In this document: positions 34,067-47,112 of the stretch, one piece after another
Numbering within the stretch: position 1 is the stretch's first letter
How the letters are laid out: every line of letters starts with the position of its first letter
Source: Argentina anserina
Taxonomy: Eukaryota; Streptophyta; Magnoliopsida; Rosales; Rosaceae
DNA length: 64,000 bases
Direction: 5' to 3'
NCBI RefSeq assembly: GCF_933775445.1
Contig: NC_065875.1
Span: 21,637,555-21,701,554 of the forward strand
Made by a program: the position numbers and the translations under genes
The notes under the pieces: generated by a model
Databases searched by the model: none
Seen by the model: the letters and a program-made list of their open reading frames with translations, nothing else
What the model was told of the DNA's origin: nothing

Positions 34067-35320
34067 CGTACTATTTAAATGTAATACAATCTCAGTAATT
34101 AAAATTTACTAATTACCCTTTTACAAATTACTTTTTACATTTACTGAAAGTAATTTATATTTACATTTACCGAAGGTAAAATTTAATTACATTTACCATA
34201 GTAAATAAAATTTACATTTATATTTAAGTAAATTACCAAAATACCCCTATCGGAAAACACTGTCACACCGCCGCATGAGGCGGCGGGTGGGGCCCACGCG
34301 CCGAGCCCAAAACCGGCGCGTGTGATGTCACCACCACCCCAAAACCCTCCTCCTTTCTCCCCTCTTCCTCTCTCCGGTCCTAGGCCGCCTCCTACTCCTC
34401 CCAAGCTCCTCCACGCGCCGCCTAAGGCGGCGGTCCTCCATTTTCCACCTACACCTCCGATCCTCCTCCAAAAACTTCCCAATCCATCTATAATTCTCCC
34501 AATCATTCCCAAAACATTGAACAACCACACACAATCAATCAATCTCATCAATCCTTACCTAGATCGAACGGTGGAGCTTCGATTCGTTGTCGGTGTGAGA
34601 TGGGTCACCGATCGTTCCGTCGCGCCTTCTTCCTCGATCGTGGTGTTGCAGGGGTTGAGGAGTGACGGAGGTGAGCCTGCTCTGCACCCTAGCTTCGTCG
34701 GAGGTCGGTTCGAGTGGTGGCGATTCGAGGCAGAGGACGGGGTGCGTCGATGTGACGAATGGCGACGGGGAGAGGCACGATCTCCTCGGGGTTTGACGAG
34801 GAGGGCCGTGCGAGGCTTTTGAGGAGAGCGGTGTGTGACACGGGGCACCGGTCGGCGAGATCGCCGGTGAGATTTCTGAGGAAGGAAGAAAATCGGGGAG
34901 AGGGCGAGAGAGAAGGTGAGAGGGAGGCGGCCCGAAGAGAGAGAGAGAGAGTGTTTCTAAATATGGAAACCCTAATCCATAAATACTCTATTTATACTAG
35001 TTTCCAAATCGGAAGCTAACTTCCGACGTTAATAACTTTTACGTACGTCGTCCGATTAGAATACGTCACATATCCACGAACTCGTATCAACGAGCTCTAC
35101 AACTTTCGTGAAGAAAGTTTTCGAAACCGAGCAACGGAATAAAAGTCGATATAATCGTTCGGAAACGTAACGTTTTTCGAATTAATCGTTCCGATAACGT
35201 ATCCGTTACTCGTTTCATAACGTCGTAACCAATCACATCCATTCTAACTTAAAACTCCAAATTTTATAGAATTCAAATCAAACTTAAATATTGTTTGAAA
35301 TTTAGGGTTATTACATAGAA

Positions 35321-36448
35321 TATAATGATATAGGCCATAAGGAATGCTAATGCAGCAGGCATGATGTAATACGTGACAGATTCTGATGTTTTGGTTCTTC
35401 CTTATGTTCGATGTTCAATTGTTATAAGGTCCAATGCACCGGTATTTATTGAAATATTATTTGTTGGCCAAACAAACGTTCATACAACTTTGCAATTTAG
35501 CTTGGCATTAGTATTAGAGAGATGCACTCCACCTAAAAATGAAAACAGAATTTACTTTCTGAATCTGTTGGCAACAGGATCTTGAATTGTTATTCTGATT
35601 TGCTAAGAAAAAAACAACAACTAATGTTTGTCATAAAGGTACCAATGACATACCAAATCATCATATAAACAAAATGACATACCAATTCACGCAGCCTCTA
35701 ATTGCTTTGGAAGAGTTTTACATCCACTTGTTGAGATTCAAGCGTTTCAAGACAGTTTCAATCAAAGTAAAAGAGAAGCACGTTTTCACCAATTACCAAT
35801 GTATGGACGTAGCAAATGACGACTGTGAATCACCTTGAAGATTGATCAAACTGGTGCAAGACATTAAACTCATGACACCTCTAACAATCAATTATGTATT
35901 TTAGAGAAAAAGTGCTAAATTTACACTCTAAACGGTTATTTTATTCTCCAAAATAAAGAAAAAAAATAAAAGAGAAGATATAATTATCTATATTTACAGG
36001 ATTTGATAAAAATTTACATAACTAAATATTAAATATTTCCACTTTCTCCAATAACTCAAATTTAACTTATAATCAATAAAAATTTAAATAATTTATTCCA
36101 TGTTAAGAATATATAAATATGAAATATTTTATTGTTGTAATAAATAAATATTTTATTATTATAATAAATATAAAAATCTGTAAAATAAAGAATCTGTTGA
36201 AGTTGAAGCATAATTTTTTTAAAAGATTTTAAATTTTACTTATATATTTAGAGAAAATATAGAGAAATTGTTAATGTTGCTCTTATTTCCTTTTAATTTT
36301 ATTTTTTTCTCTAACTTATATATCTTTATTTATATTTATTTGGAGGTAAAATAATAATAATTATTAGTCAGTTGCTGTCGAGCAGTTCATGCATGCATGC
36401 ATATGTATGTCCTCTCAGTTCATGCAGTTCATTTTCACGCGTTGTCTC

Positions 36449-36484
<36 letters not shown>

Positions 36485-39400
36485 GAATTTTCCGACTTTA
36501 TTGACATTCTGTAAAGCCATAGGCTACAGCCTAATTGAACCGTCGGATTTTCCAGGAAGAAGAAAGAAAAGAGAAATTAGTAAAGGAAACAAAATAGGTT
36601 TATAGTTTCAAGGAAAAAGTAGTCACAGAGAAAGCAGGACGTACAGAAAAGGTTGATGCGAGTCGCTTCCAAAGATCTCACATCCAGTTCTCCAAAGCCA
36701 AGTGCTGAAGTAGAAGTGTAGATACTTCAAGAAGACCAAATATCCAATCGTATTTTTGGCTCTTATGAAATTTGAAAGAGCCATGCCTGTCTGGCTGTGC
36801 TGTCCTTCAGTCCTTCTATCTCTTCCCTCTTCTTCTCATCATTCTTATGTTTGCAAGGAAATTAGCATTTCAATGTCACGAACTCACGATGGTGATCGGC
36901 ATAATTTCCGTATATACAAACCAGTGAAACCAAACCACCTTCCAAATGATTTACCTCTGATTCTTTATCGGTAATTTATACCATTATAAGTTAAATTTTA
37001 AAACGAAATATGTAAGATATATGTGTATACAATGGTAATAAGGACTCCAGAATCCAGATCGTACCATATTGCGCATATTACCAAGTAGTAGTACCACTCA
37101 TGAACAGTTTATAAACAATAAGTGGGCCAAAATGCAATAGTTTTCAATTTTTCATGTATATATAATAGGTAATAGGTAGGTAGCTGGGTTGGTAAATATA
37201 GAGTGCTAGTTTTTGCCTGGGCAGATTTGGATTTGGAAGAGGTAGGGCGTGAAAGGCTGGGACTGATGGAACCAAATTCATCGATCAGGTAATGGCATGA
37301 TCCGGTGGGTCGTTACGGTTTGGAATGTCTAGTAATTCCCGGCGGTAATTTAACTGCTCTTTCTGTATAAATTTTCCATCCTTCTCTTGGAAAACTTAAA
37401 AATGCTACCTACAGTAGTCTTTTCCATCAGTGATCACCGACTTTCATTCCATTGTAATAATTTTACTTTATACAAAATTTACCTCAGTTTCAGAATTATT
37501 AATGCTCTGGAACCTTTTTCAATGGGTGAACTTAGCGGACTGGTATACGCATTTCATGCTAGTATGATTCAATTCCAATACCTGGATTTAAAAAGTTGAT
37601 AAGTTAATTATACAAACTTAGTTGAGATATCTTGTCATGCATTACCAATTCACTATATATATGTATATATATATATATGACATGCAAACATATTGCAGTT
37701 TACTATATCAAATTATCGACTTAAATTGCATTTAAATCATACTCTGCGTGACTGCGTCTACGATGTTCCATACGCTTAAATTAATTATTATCGTTCTGCC
37801 GAGTGATTTGAATCGGATCTGGAACATGATAAGCTGGTAGTATATATAAAGCTGGAAGTACGCGTACGTACGACCGACACAGAAGGTTGCAGCAGTGAGC
37901 TAACGAAATTAATGGAAGAAAACAAATTCAAGAATAAGGAAATGAGAAATGGAGAGATGGAGAGAAAGGCAGGTCTACTTTTGCATTTATGCAGAAGCAG
38001 CAGCCTGTATTAGTATCAGACCCAGATATTATGGTTCTGTTTGCTTTGGTTTGGTGAAGAAAGCTCGTACGTAGCTGCAGGCCGGTACCGTTAAAAGCTG
38101 TAGCCCGCCATGTCGTAATCTCTCTCTCTCTCTCTCTCGTTTGACTTTATTTCATCATATTGGCTACTACTGCAATCAGAAGCAAACGTACAAGCGACCT
38201 ATAATTTACCTATAGTTTACGTACAAATCTTACTGTTGATTCATCTTTTTGGACTTCCACATGCGTATATATGAATAAAAGTTCGAGTCTTACTTCATTT
38301 TTTACCTTAGCACTAAGCTATAGAAATTGCAACTAGGATATTAGTTCGCAACCTTTAAAACTTTGGATCGGAGTTGGTGCCTAAAAGCGATCTTGAATGC
38401 CAAGCCATTAGTTTCGGACTCCGAAATCCCACTGTAATAAAATATGGTAAAAACACATTTTTATGTGATTTATTGTGATATGTGAGATATTTTTTACAAT
38501 GCCCACATAATTAAAGACCACATAAAATGTGTCTTTTTTCATATTTTTTTGTAACGTCCACCGATCCATATGACTTAAATTCAACTAGCTGAGTCGTGAA
38601 ACCAAATTCACATACCCGAAACTCCAGAGAAGGACCATTCCTTTACAGTTTACTGAATTTTCACTTCATTTTGCAATGGATGGAGTCTTTCGGGAAGTTT
38701 GTAGATGTTTAGTGTACCTAATTTTAATTGCATGTCGACAAACTCTGGAAATTGGAGAAGGCCAACTTGTTATAGTCGGTTTCTCGATCTGCTTGTTGCC
38801 CAATTGGATTACTTGCATGTTAGGCCATGAAGAGTGTTGCTCTCTTCTTTTGTATAAGTTTCCATTTGGAACTCCAATTCACATAACTATCTAGTAACTA
38901 ATATATGTAAATAATAATAATAATAATAATAAGCCATTTCTAATATCGATCTATTTTGTTTTAACAAAAAGGGTTAGTGAGGCTGTTCTTAAGTCTCAAT
39001 CTATTTGTTGCCGCCAAGAGCAACTATTACTACACTTCCTCACTTATCTTCACATGTTGGTGACACCTATATGACGAAACAAACTACTTGCAGCATACCC
39101 ATAAGAGCAGACTCTAGGAGTAGCATAACCACACGCCCAAGCACCTAGCTCGACTAGCACTACATCACATTTTTATATTAAATTTAATTTTATTCATTAC
39201 AGTATTAGGGTACCTCTAAATTTAGGAAATCAATTAAGTTTAAAAATAATCTCAATGGATGTGAACTTTCTAAGTAAAACAAGCAAACTAAGTAAAATAA
39301 ATAATAATACCAGTTTATCTTTTCTCTAATAGAATTGAAATTTACAGTTTATGTAACAGTGTAACACATCTTTTTCTCTGTCCCAAATACATGAGCATTA

Positions 39401-41728
39401 AACATGCATGTATCATAAACATGCATGATTTGTGCTTGACCAACTGAAAAGCAAGACTCGTGGCACATAAACACGTACAGACTGTACTGTGAAGCATATA
39501 TAGGGGTGCATTAATTAGTGCATAGCAGACATAGCCATGCATAATTCTTCTATTGTTACTCTTAAGTCTTAATAATAGATTTATCGGTCCCTTATTTTGT
39601 TTCTTAAGTTACTATACAATAGTACAATACTTACATTAATGCTGGAATTTGTATATATTTTTACTTGGGTAAATAACGACAGGGCAATGAAATATCATAT
39701 ATGAAGCCTGGCCGGGAAGTAGAAATTGTACATTGAATTACAGTGAAGACATTCATTCTCTATCTCGCAAGTCGCAACCCCTTCAGAATACAGAATACAA
39801 TTATCCAGTAATGGATCATTTCATATCGGATTTAATGGGGATTCATAAAATCTCTGGGTTTCTCATTGCCAACCTCGTGTGAAAAGCTGGTTTTCTCTTC
39901 GTCGATTTGATTCTATTACCTGGCTCGATCTGACAGTATGGGATCTTCTTGTCGTTATCAATCTTGGCTTCTAAATCCTCTCCTATGCATTGGCGTCTCC
40001 CCCATCGTTCTCAAAACTCTCCCCGGCCTGTAATTAATTAAAGCCTTCACTTCACCGGCGTCTACTCTCCCTGTCTCAGATATGGGTATTAAACCTGTTC
40101 CTCTGGGGTCAGTTTTCTCATTATAGCCAAAACAAACACTGGATACTTGCTTAATGAAGTGACCTTCTCAAACAGACAAGGGCGAGCCTTATACGTACAG
40201 CCCCCCACTGCAACACAGTGCCTTGTTCATGAAGATCGATATTGAGTCTTTGGTATGATGATACCTTTTTTTTCGGTTGTTGTGATATCTTCTTTGAATA
40301 ATGAATGTCATTACATATGTACGTAAATATATAGAATATACCATAGACCGTACCAATGGCTTTGATATTAGACATGGAAATGTTCATATCAAGTGATTAC
40401 AATAACAACTACACGATCAAAAGAAAATTAGAAACCTACTCTTGTATTGGAATTTTCTTATCTGGGCATTCATTCGAGTGTGGTTAACACTAGTTCTATC
40501 TATTTTATCTTCTCAAAGTTGCAAAACTTGTCTTTCGTTTAACATAAAAGTTGCATTACTTGTTTGTTGGGCATGAACTGGCCAAATTGGCACTTTTGGC
40601 TTATACTTCAGGTTTATCTGTGGACTGCCGGGTTCTTCGGTACGCCCTTACGATCGATATCCTTGTTTAGCATAAAGGCAATGGATGAAAAGGGTAAACT
40701 CAGTATTTGAAATGGAGCAATCCCTATAAGTGAAATTTCCATTGATATGATCCTAACTCGTCTCTGGAACCGACTGAAGGGAACACGGATTTCTTACTAA
40801 TTTTGTGGTTCTTTTGTTAATGGGATTGAAGACTTGAAGCTTAGCTAGTCCTGGATTACAATTTTCCAGTTATTGTTAAACGAAATAGAGGACAAGCTCT
40901 GACTTGAGGAGTACAATCCACAAACAACTTTAGTCTCCATCTCTCACAACCAACAGAAGCTAAAGGGTCTATAACCGAAGCCTTTTAAGAGCCTATTAAA
41001 CCCTCTGCATCAGACAGGTCCATGTGACCCTTGAATCCTTGGTTTTTGAAACCCTAACCCATCTGTAATGGAAATTAGCAGAATATATAGAAGCTCCAGC
41101 TCCCAGCATCGAAATGGCATACAGATAATCACATTTGCTTGCGTAAATCAAAGACAGAAGTTATAGAAGAAACCAAAGTGGGAGGAACAAATTCTGAGCG
41201 CCGCCAGTGTAGTAGTTATTCAGATTGATATATAAACTACAATGTGACAGAGAAAGAAAGACTCAGAGCGCTTCTTCTTCTTCAATTCCCCTCCCTATAT
41301 ATAGACATTATTATAATCCTTGTTTTGTTTCTCAATTAACTAAAATAACCAAGCTAGCCAGGAACAATACCTCATGTTCTTGCCCAAAACTCCTAGTCTC
41401 TCCGCCGTTGTTTTACTTTTACATGTTTGGTGTGTGGATACTCGACCATTTTCAGCAATGGTGTTCACGAGTTTTTCTTAGGGCACTACAGACAATGAGG
41501 GAAATGGAATATGCAAATTTTTGCCCTATCTAAAATTTTCAATCTAGCTACATCATGTTTTTGCTTCCTCTCGGAAATAGTCGAAGATAATTACTATACT
41601 ACTGAGCTGGCATAGCAAATGCAAACCTACCGCACAGTTCAGAAATTATGTGATGAAGATATATATTGAAGGCTACGCATTTGTAATCATTTTTCCAAAG
41701 AACTTTTCGTTTTGAAAATTATATATAT
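35321..41728. other. Long gene-poor intergenic region
   Basis: About 6.4 kb of AT-rich DNA. Short ORFs here look random. Simple repeats: CT run 36452-36481, CT run near 38119-38138, AAT/TAA run near 38911-38932. It may hold non-coding transcripts or distal regulatory DNA of the ERF gene. I see nothing I can support. Confidence 0.4.
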
Positions 41729-43027
41729 AAAAAAATTCACCATCAATATTTGAAATTTGGCGGTAATGTCAATGTGGTCTCAGAATTATATAACCATCGT
41801 TGTGATACTCAAATTAATTATTTGCTATCAACAAGGGGCTGAGACCTTTTTTTTGCACGGAACCGTTAGTTTGCTCACATGCTAAAAAAAAGATATAAAT
41901 TACTTTTCTCTATTTTTGGTTTCTCTTTGTTCTTTTTCTTCGCCAATCCACACGCCGCACCACCTTCCATTTCGACGCCCTCCCTCCTCCTTCTTTGGCG
42001 CCACTTTGTTGACGACTCTATTTTTGAGCTCTCTTTTCTGCACCCAGATAACAAAGTTAATCCAGAAGCTTTAACAGAGAAGAACATATCTGAACCGGAG
42101 TCAAGACATTCTAGTCTTTCATGGCTTCCCTCACTAATCCTAGTCAAATCCAGAAGCAAACGTTTTAGGCCGGCAATCGGTGTCACCGTGTCAGTCATTG
42201 TGGAACCCACTTGGTGACTCATTGTCTTTAACGTCTTGCTTATCGTCTCCGTCATCAACATCGTTTCGTTCTTCAAGGCTTTCATTGTCGACGCCTTGTT
42301 TTCTCCTCATCAACCCGGTTCATAATGTGGCGGCGTTTTGGGGAGAACCGGCTGCCAAGAAGCAAAAGGAAAACCGGTGGTTCAAACCGATGATGAGGTA
42401 GTTGTAGTCGGGTTTCAGAGGAGGTGCACCCATTCTCAGGTTCAGAAGACTCCTCAGTGGAGAATTGGCCCACTCAGACCTAAGACATTGTGTAATGCGT
42501 GTGGGATTCGATACAAGTCCGACCGGTTGTTTCTAGAATATAGGCCGACTTGTAGTCCGACCTTTTTGGGTGATGTTCACTCGAATAGTTAATGGAAAAG
42601 GTTTTGGAGATGAGGAGGAGGGAGGGCGTCAAAATGGGGGGAGGTACGGCACGTGGATCGACGATGGCAGAGAGTGGAGTAGGAGGGAGAGTAGAGGATG
42701 AGGATTTGGGATCTAAATGGGAGGTGGATCTCTTCTTGGGTGTTTGAAGATCACTTTGCTGCAGCACCGTCATGAGTTCTACAAAGCGAAGAAGAAGAAG
42801 AGAGAGAAACTAGAAAGAGAAAAAAGTGAAAATTGTCTATTAATTTTTTTAATAGGCACATGCTCTTCACGAGCAAATTAAAGGCTCCGTGCCAGAAAAT
42901 GGCCTTCGCCTCTTCTTTTTTTTTATAGCAAATAATAAGTTTGGGTACCATAATACTAGTTTTATAAGTTTAGGTACCATATTAACATTCCCACCAAATT
43001 TCAGGTACGGATTGGTGTATTTTTTTA
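41729..43027. mobile_element. Pack-MULE-like TIR element carrying a GATA gene fragment
   Basis: The left end (41729 onward: TTGAAATTTGGCGGTAATGT, later TTATTTGCTAT and GCACGGAACC) is matched in inverse order and orientation at the right end (the complement of 42860-43027 gives CTGAAATTTGGTGGGAATGT, TTATTTGCTAT, GCACGGAGCC). Arms are at least 160 bp with many substitutions. A second inverted match lies further in (41946-41998 with 42602-42655, both with CGCCCTCCCTCCTCCT). Long TIRs around a captured gene piece are the hallmark of Pack-MULEs. No clear 9-11-bp TSD was found, so class is an inference. Confidence 0.55.
42060..42640 (+). pseudogene. GATA-type zinc-finger transcription factor fragment
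   Basis: In three shifted frames it reads a GATA subfamily-A protein: a basic VKSRSKRFRPAIGVTV part, a Ser-rich linker, [13 protein letters not shown], then the zinc finger [20 protein letters not shown] with [18 protein letters not shown] and [10 protein letters not shown]. The second Cys of the finger (CTHC in the family) is Ser, so zinc binding is lost. A stop follows HSNS, after which the normal tail (KVLEMRR) continues. It is inside the TIR element and has no intact start. Confidence 0.85.
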
Positions 43028-43302
43028 GCTTAATCTACTATACAATGCATGTTATAAATCGCACATCCGATAGTTTACAATGATTTTTATTTTTCTGATC
43101 CTACTTGTGAAATAATATCAACCGTTGGATATAAGATGTATAACATATATGTATATTAGAATTTTCCATTTTCTTCGTTAGAAAAACAACCTTACCACGT
43201 ACGGTTGGGCTATGTGATATTGTGATAATGATATGTATGTCCATGCATGCATGGATGGAATAAAACATATCCCACCTCCTTCATCACTTCGATCTCCTCG
43301 CC

Positions 43303-43310
43303 TATAAATA
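43303..43310 (+). promoter_or_regulatory. TATA box of the AP2/ERF gene
   Basis: TATAAATA in a CTCGCC context, 135 bp before the ATG at 43445. The right end of the TIR element is about 275 bp upstream. Confidence 0.65.
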
Positions 43311-43444
43311 ATACACCACACTGGTCAATATCAACTACCAGAGCCTCCATTACAAACCCTGCCCTCTCTCCGAAGCAAATATACCTTCAATTTTTCATTT
43401 ATCTCAAATTTCAACCCCCTCGAAACCCTCACAACCAAACAGAT

Positions 43445-44692
43445 ATGGAAGAAGCATTCAGAAAGCTCAACGGCTTCAGCCCCACGTCCGAGCCCGACCC
43501 CGTGCTTCCCGCCCCCTCCAAGAAGTCAATCGCCACCAACAAGCGCTCTCTCAAGGAAACCTCCGCTGGATCTGCCTCCACATTGCGATACCGCGGCGTG
43601 CGCCGCAGGCCTTGGGGAAGGTACGCTGCTGAGATCAGGGATCCACACTCTAAGGAAAGACGGTGGCTCGGAACCTTTGACACTGCCGAGGAGGCTGCAT
43701 GCGCCTATGACTGCGCCGCCCGAGCCATGCGCGGCGTCAAGGCTCGTACGAACTTCGTTTACCCCGCGACATCTCAAGACCATCTCATTCCGGCATTCAC
43801 TTTCCACCACCCCAAGCAATCTCAGGCGTCGGTTAAATACCACAGCAACGCTCGCGGCTATGGGCAGTACGTTCCCAACTGGCCTCAGTTTGCGACGACG
43901 TACGCAAATGATTTTACCGGGTCCGGTTCCGACAGGAGTTGCACTACTACTAACGCTGCTAATAGTACTGCTGCTTCGTTGAACATGCTTTTCTTGAGGA
44001 ATTTCATCAACAATTCTACTCCAACAAAAAACTCGGTTTCGGTTGTCTCGCCAAACCCTCCTCACTCTCAAGCTGAAAGCTTCAGTCAAAACCAGTTTCA
44101 ATGCACAAATGGCTCTACTACTAACTCTTTCGTCAGCAACAATATTAACTCTGGCGGTACTACTAGTTATGGACGCTCGTCTTCCTCTATGATGATCAAT
44201 AGCACTAGTTGTGCTACTCACCATGAGCTTCCGCTCATCAGGAGCTCTGCTAAAGCAACGGCCGCCACCACTTCTAGTTTTGTTGACTCGGAGTTCTTTC
44301 CCGTAGAGTCATCAGATACCGGGTTGTTAGAGGAGGTGATTCACCAGTTCTTTCCAAAACCCCTTCCCAAGGAATTCAACCCTTCAAAATCTGTGGAGTG
44401 TTTTCCTGGTACCTCTTTTGATTCAACGTTGGAGGTAAAAGAAGTGCAGCAGCCACCTCTTTGCTTGGTTGATTTTGATTCCCAGCAACAGCCACTGCTT
44501 CAACATCACCAACAACGACTTGGAAGTTTCGATGAAGTTCATGAAGTGGCTGAGCAAACCGTACCGTTGTATAATGCTCTGCCAGTGAACTTCCAGATGA
44601 ACAGCGCAGATCACTCGATGATGTTTATGGATCACAGCTTGTTCCAACAGTACTACTATCCTGAGTTTGTGGGTAGCTTGCAAAATGCTTGA
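43445..44692 (+). CDS. AP2/ERF transcription factor, ESR/DORNROESCHEN-like (group VIII)
   Basis: Single exon, 415 aa. The start at 43445 ([11 protein letters not shown]) is chosen over an in-frame ATG at 43247 because the latter lies upstream of the TATA box and the N-terminus MEEA/MEKA is typical of ESR1/ESR2. One AP2/ERF DNA-binding domain at residues 49-106 ([51 protein letters not shown]) should bind GCC-box DNA in the nucleus. Ala and Asp at the ERF-type positions (YAAEIRDP) are present. The C-terminal half is Ser/Asn/Gln-rich with a conserved-looking [17 protein letters not shown] motif. Relatives act in shoot meristem and organ initiation. It is longer than the ~300-330 aa Arabidopsis ESR proteins. 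Assignment to ESR rather than another group VIII member is likely, not certain. Confidence 0.9.
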   Translation: MEEAFRKLNGFSPTSEPDPVLPAPSKKSIATNKRSLKETSAGSASTLRYRGVRRRPWGRYAAEIRDPHSKERRWLGTFDTAEEAACAYDCAARAMRGVKARTNFVYPATSQDHLIPAFTFHHPKQSQASVKYHSNARGYGQYVPNWPQFATTYANDFTGSGSDRSCTTTNAANSTAASLNMLFLRNFINNSTPTKNSVSVVSPNPPHSQAESFSQNQFQCTNGSTTNSFVSNNINSGGTTSYGRSSSSMMINSTSCATHHELPLIRSSAKATAATTSSFVDSEFFPVESSDTGLLEEVIHQFFPKPLPKEFNPSKSVECFPGTSFDSTLEVKEVQQPPLCLVDFDSQQQPLLQHHQQRLGSFDEVHEVAEQTVPLYNALPVNFQMNSADHSMMFMDHSLFQQYYYPEFVGSLQNA

Positions 44693-47112
44693 TCGAGATC
44701 TTATGCAAATAACTAAATATTTAAATTCTCCAGTTTAAGCCTAGCTTTTTGAGGTAGATAGTGATCAATCACCAAGAGTCTGTGTGTACCGTGCTTTAGT
44801 TTCTGATTAAGAATGTTTACTATGAAGTATGAAGTATGAACTTCTGTAGGGATCTTTTTTATGAGAATATCTACTATGAAGTATGAACTTCTAGTTTTTC
44901 TTTTAATCTAGTGGAGGGAAAAAAAGTTGAAACCCGTCTTGTCCATGTTTATCATATGATGTAGAATATCTGATATAGTTGAAATTTCAAGCTAAAGAAT
45001 GGTTATGTACTTATGCTTCTGATGATACGTTGCTCAACTGGATTTGCGATTCAATTCTCAAATATTGTAAAGGCCAGGACTGCCTTGACCTTTCCGCTCC
45101 ATCTCCATATTGGAAAATGGTACTATTGTCGGATACTCTTCTATATTCAGTTTTCTGCAATCCATGTAAAACCCTAGCACCCATGGGGATTTTGATCCAT
45201 CTATGAGGAAGCGATCAGATCAAGTACGTGGACCCGACACAAACATAATCATGGTGAAAAATTGTGGAGTAAAACTGGTCAGACAAGTTAATTACCTCTT
45301 GTTTTTCAAAAAGTAACAGTGAAGATCTGGTACGTACGTTCCATAGCTTCAGTAATCAAGCGTTCCAACCACTGAGTTTTGTACCAACAACAGTCTAAAA
45401 GAAACTGAAGAAACTGTTGCCAGCCTTCTGCTTATTAACCCGGCCATATTCAGAGCAAAATTTCCTGTCCTTTCGCTTAGAAAGTTTCTGCCATGGCTAC
45501 CTTTAATTAACCAAGCTTATATTCGCTATCGAAGGCTCTAAATGAATATATTACGTCTTATAAACAGGCACAATATCATGATTTTTGAGGATGCCGGTAT
45601 CATACATGTATGGAGACATGCGATATATTTTAGAGCGACGAGACCAATAGCCAAAGTAATCTCTATCGCAGACCAGAAATTAAGCTGCACGTCGTCCAAA
45701 CTCTTAGAATTAAAAAAAGTTTACGATAACTTTTGCAAGGGATGATCGAACTAAGCGGTGGTACAAGATTTGATCGACTTGATTAAGAACAAATCAGCTA
45801 TTCAGACCAAAAAAAAAAGACCAAATGAGCTAGGTGTATATAGGAGAGGACATCTCTCAACCCCAACTCAATGAACTCATCGAAAGAGCCCTTGCCTTTA
45901 CAAGTTAGGGGTCTTAATCTCTTGGTTTAAGTACGTAACTCTTTGAAAAGTAATTATTATTAAGTGAGATCTATAGGGGATGGACCAGTATATAAGAATC
46001 GAGATTAGACTTTTACGTTGCAGTTCACCGAAACAATGTGGGGAGGGGCTACCATACAATATTTATTAGTAACTTATCTTTTCTTTGAGCTAATGACTTC
46101 TTTAAGCTGCTCCTTGTAGAAGCTCCCATTCGATCATTAGCATCAATCTAATGGAAGATGGAAGTGGACTGGTGATTTGATAAGCCCAATGAGCCACAAT
46201 TTCAAACTGGCTATTTCCAAGGTTGCTGGGCCAGTGGAAGCCCAAATAAACGAGCTTATCATAGATTTTCGTCCAAATAATGATATATCCATTAATTTGA
46301 GGTTCTTAAAATTTTGCATGCTGCATTACAAGTTTCCAAAATCACAAGTTGCAGGGTCACAGTGTGTCTGTGAATCCCTTAGGAAAGGCAAGCTTGGCAT
46401 TTGATGGCCCATTTCCTTCAGCTCAAAGCGAAATGAAAGAAAAGAAAAAGACATGCACCCACGAGAATGTGTACTTTGAATTTGTGAGGATACGTACCCT
46501 AAATAGAGGTATCTTTCAGAACATACCATCAATTTTCTGTGTTTATTGAGCTAATTGTAATATTTGTTTTCCATAGACCATACCTCTGGGCTCTGGGGCT
46601 TTCATCTGTGGAGTATTGCCGGACTTGGTCCTAATCCCTAAGATTCTCATTGACCATGTCCTCGCTCTATCCCAAATTTTGGGGATGATCCTATTTACTA
46701 GTGGATATACGCTGGTCTTTTGCAAAATAACAGGATGGAAAATTTAGCTAATGTTTTGGGAGGGCCGCAGTGTTCTCCATCTTATGGATGATGATGATAG
46801 TAGAAAGTGGTTAGAGCATTACCTAAAGTGATAGAGATGTAGGTGGGACGTTAATGGATTTGATTATCACACCCGTGAGAGAAAAAAGGAGATATAGAAG
46901 CAAATAATTACAAGATATCGCATCCCTACTACTGCCTCATCATCAAGGTTTTAAATCACAGTGAGTCCCCAAGTGCACCACCCTTTTGCCATCTTTATCT
47001 ATATCTTGTCTACCTCTTCCTTTCTCTCTTTCTATCCGTCTGTACCTAAAAAGCAAGAAGCTTTTGGTTTATGTGTATCTTTGCATGTTGAAGGTGTTTT
47101 ATGAAATGAAAC
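44693..47112. other. Intergenic between ERF gene and Ser-rich protein gene
   Basis: ERF 3' region, then AT-rich DNA with no gene. TACTATGAAGTATGAA recurs at about 44818-44895. The last ~100 bases are pyrimidine-rich (CTCTTCCTTTCTCTCTTTC) as in plant 5' UTRs. Confidence 0.4.

Larger units (their letters stand above)
32284..35315 (-). mobile_element. Solo LTR B, 3032 bp, TSD TAGAA
   Basis: On the minus strand it starts TGTAATAACCC and ends GGGTCGTTACA. TAGAA at 32279-32283 and 35316-35320 is a perfect TSD. Same family as solo LTR A: shared TATAAATA (34989-34996), AGGGTTTCC leader, AG|GTAAG donor (34558), mini-exon and GTGAGTAAAATCTCAC (33648), and a GGTAACC-rich tandem part (32830-33100). It is 196 bp longer, mainly through a minisatellite at about 33875-34066. 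Confidence 0.9.

Noticed and set aside
41875..42285. 136-codon ORF antisense to the GATA fragment
   Set aside because: The sense strand reads GATA motifs; the antisense ORF is a by-product.
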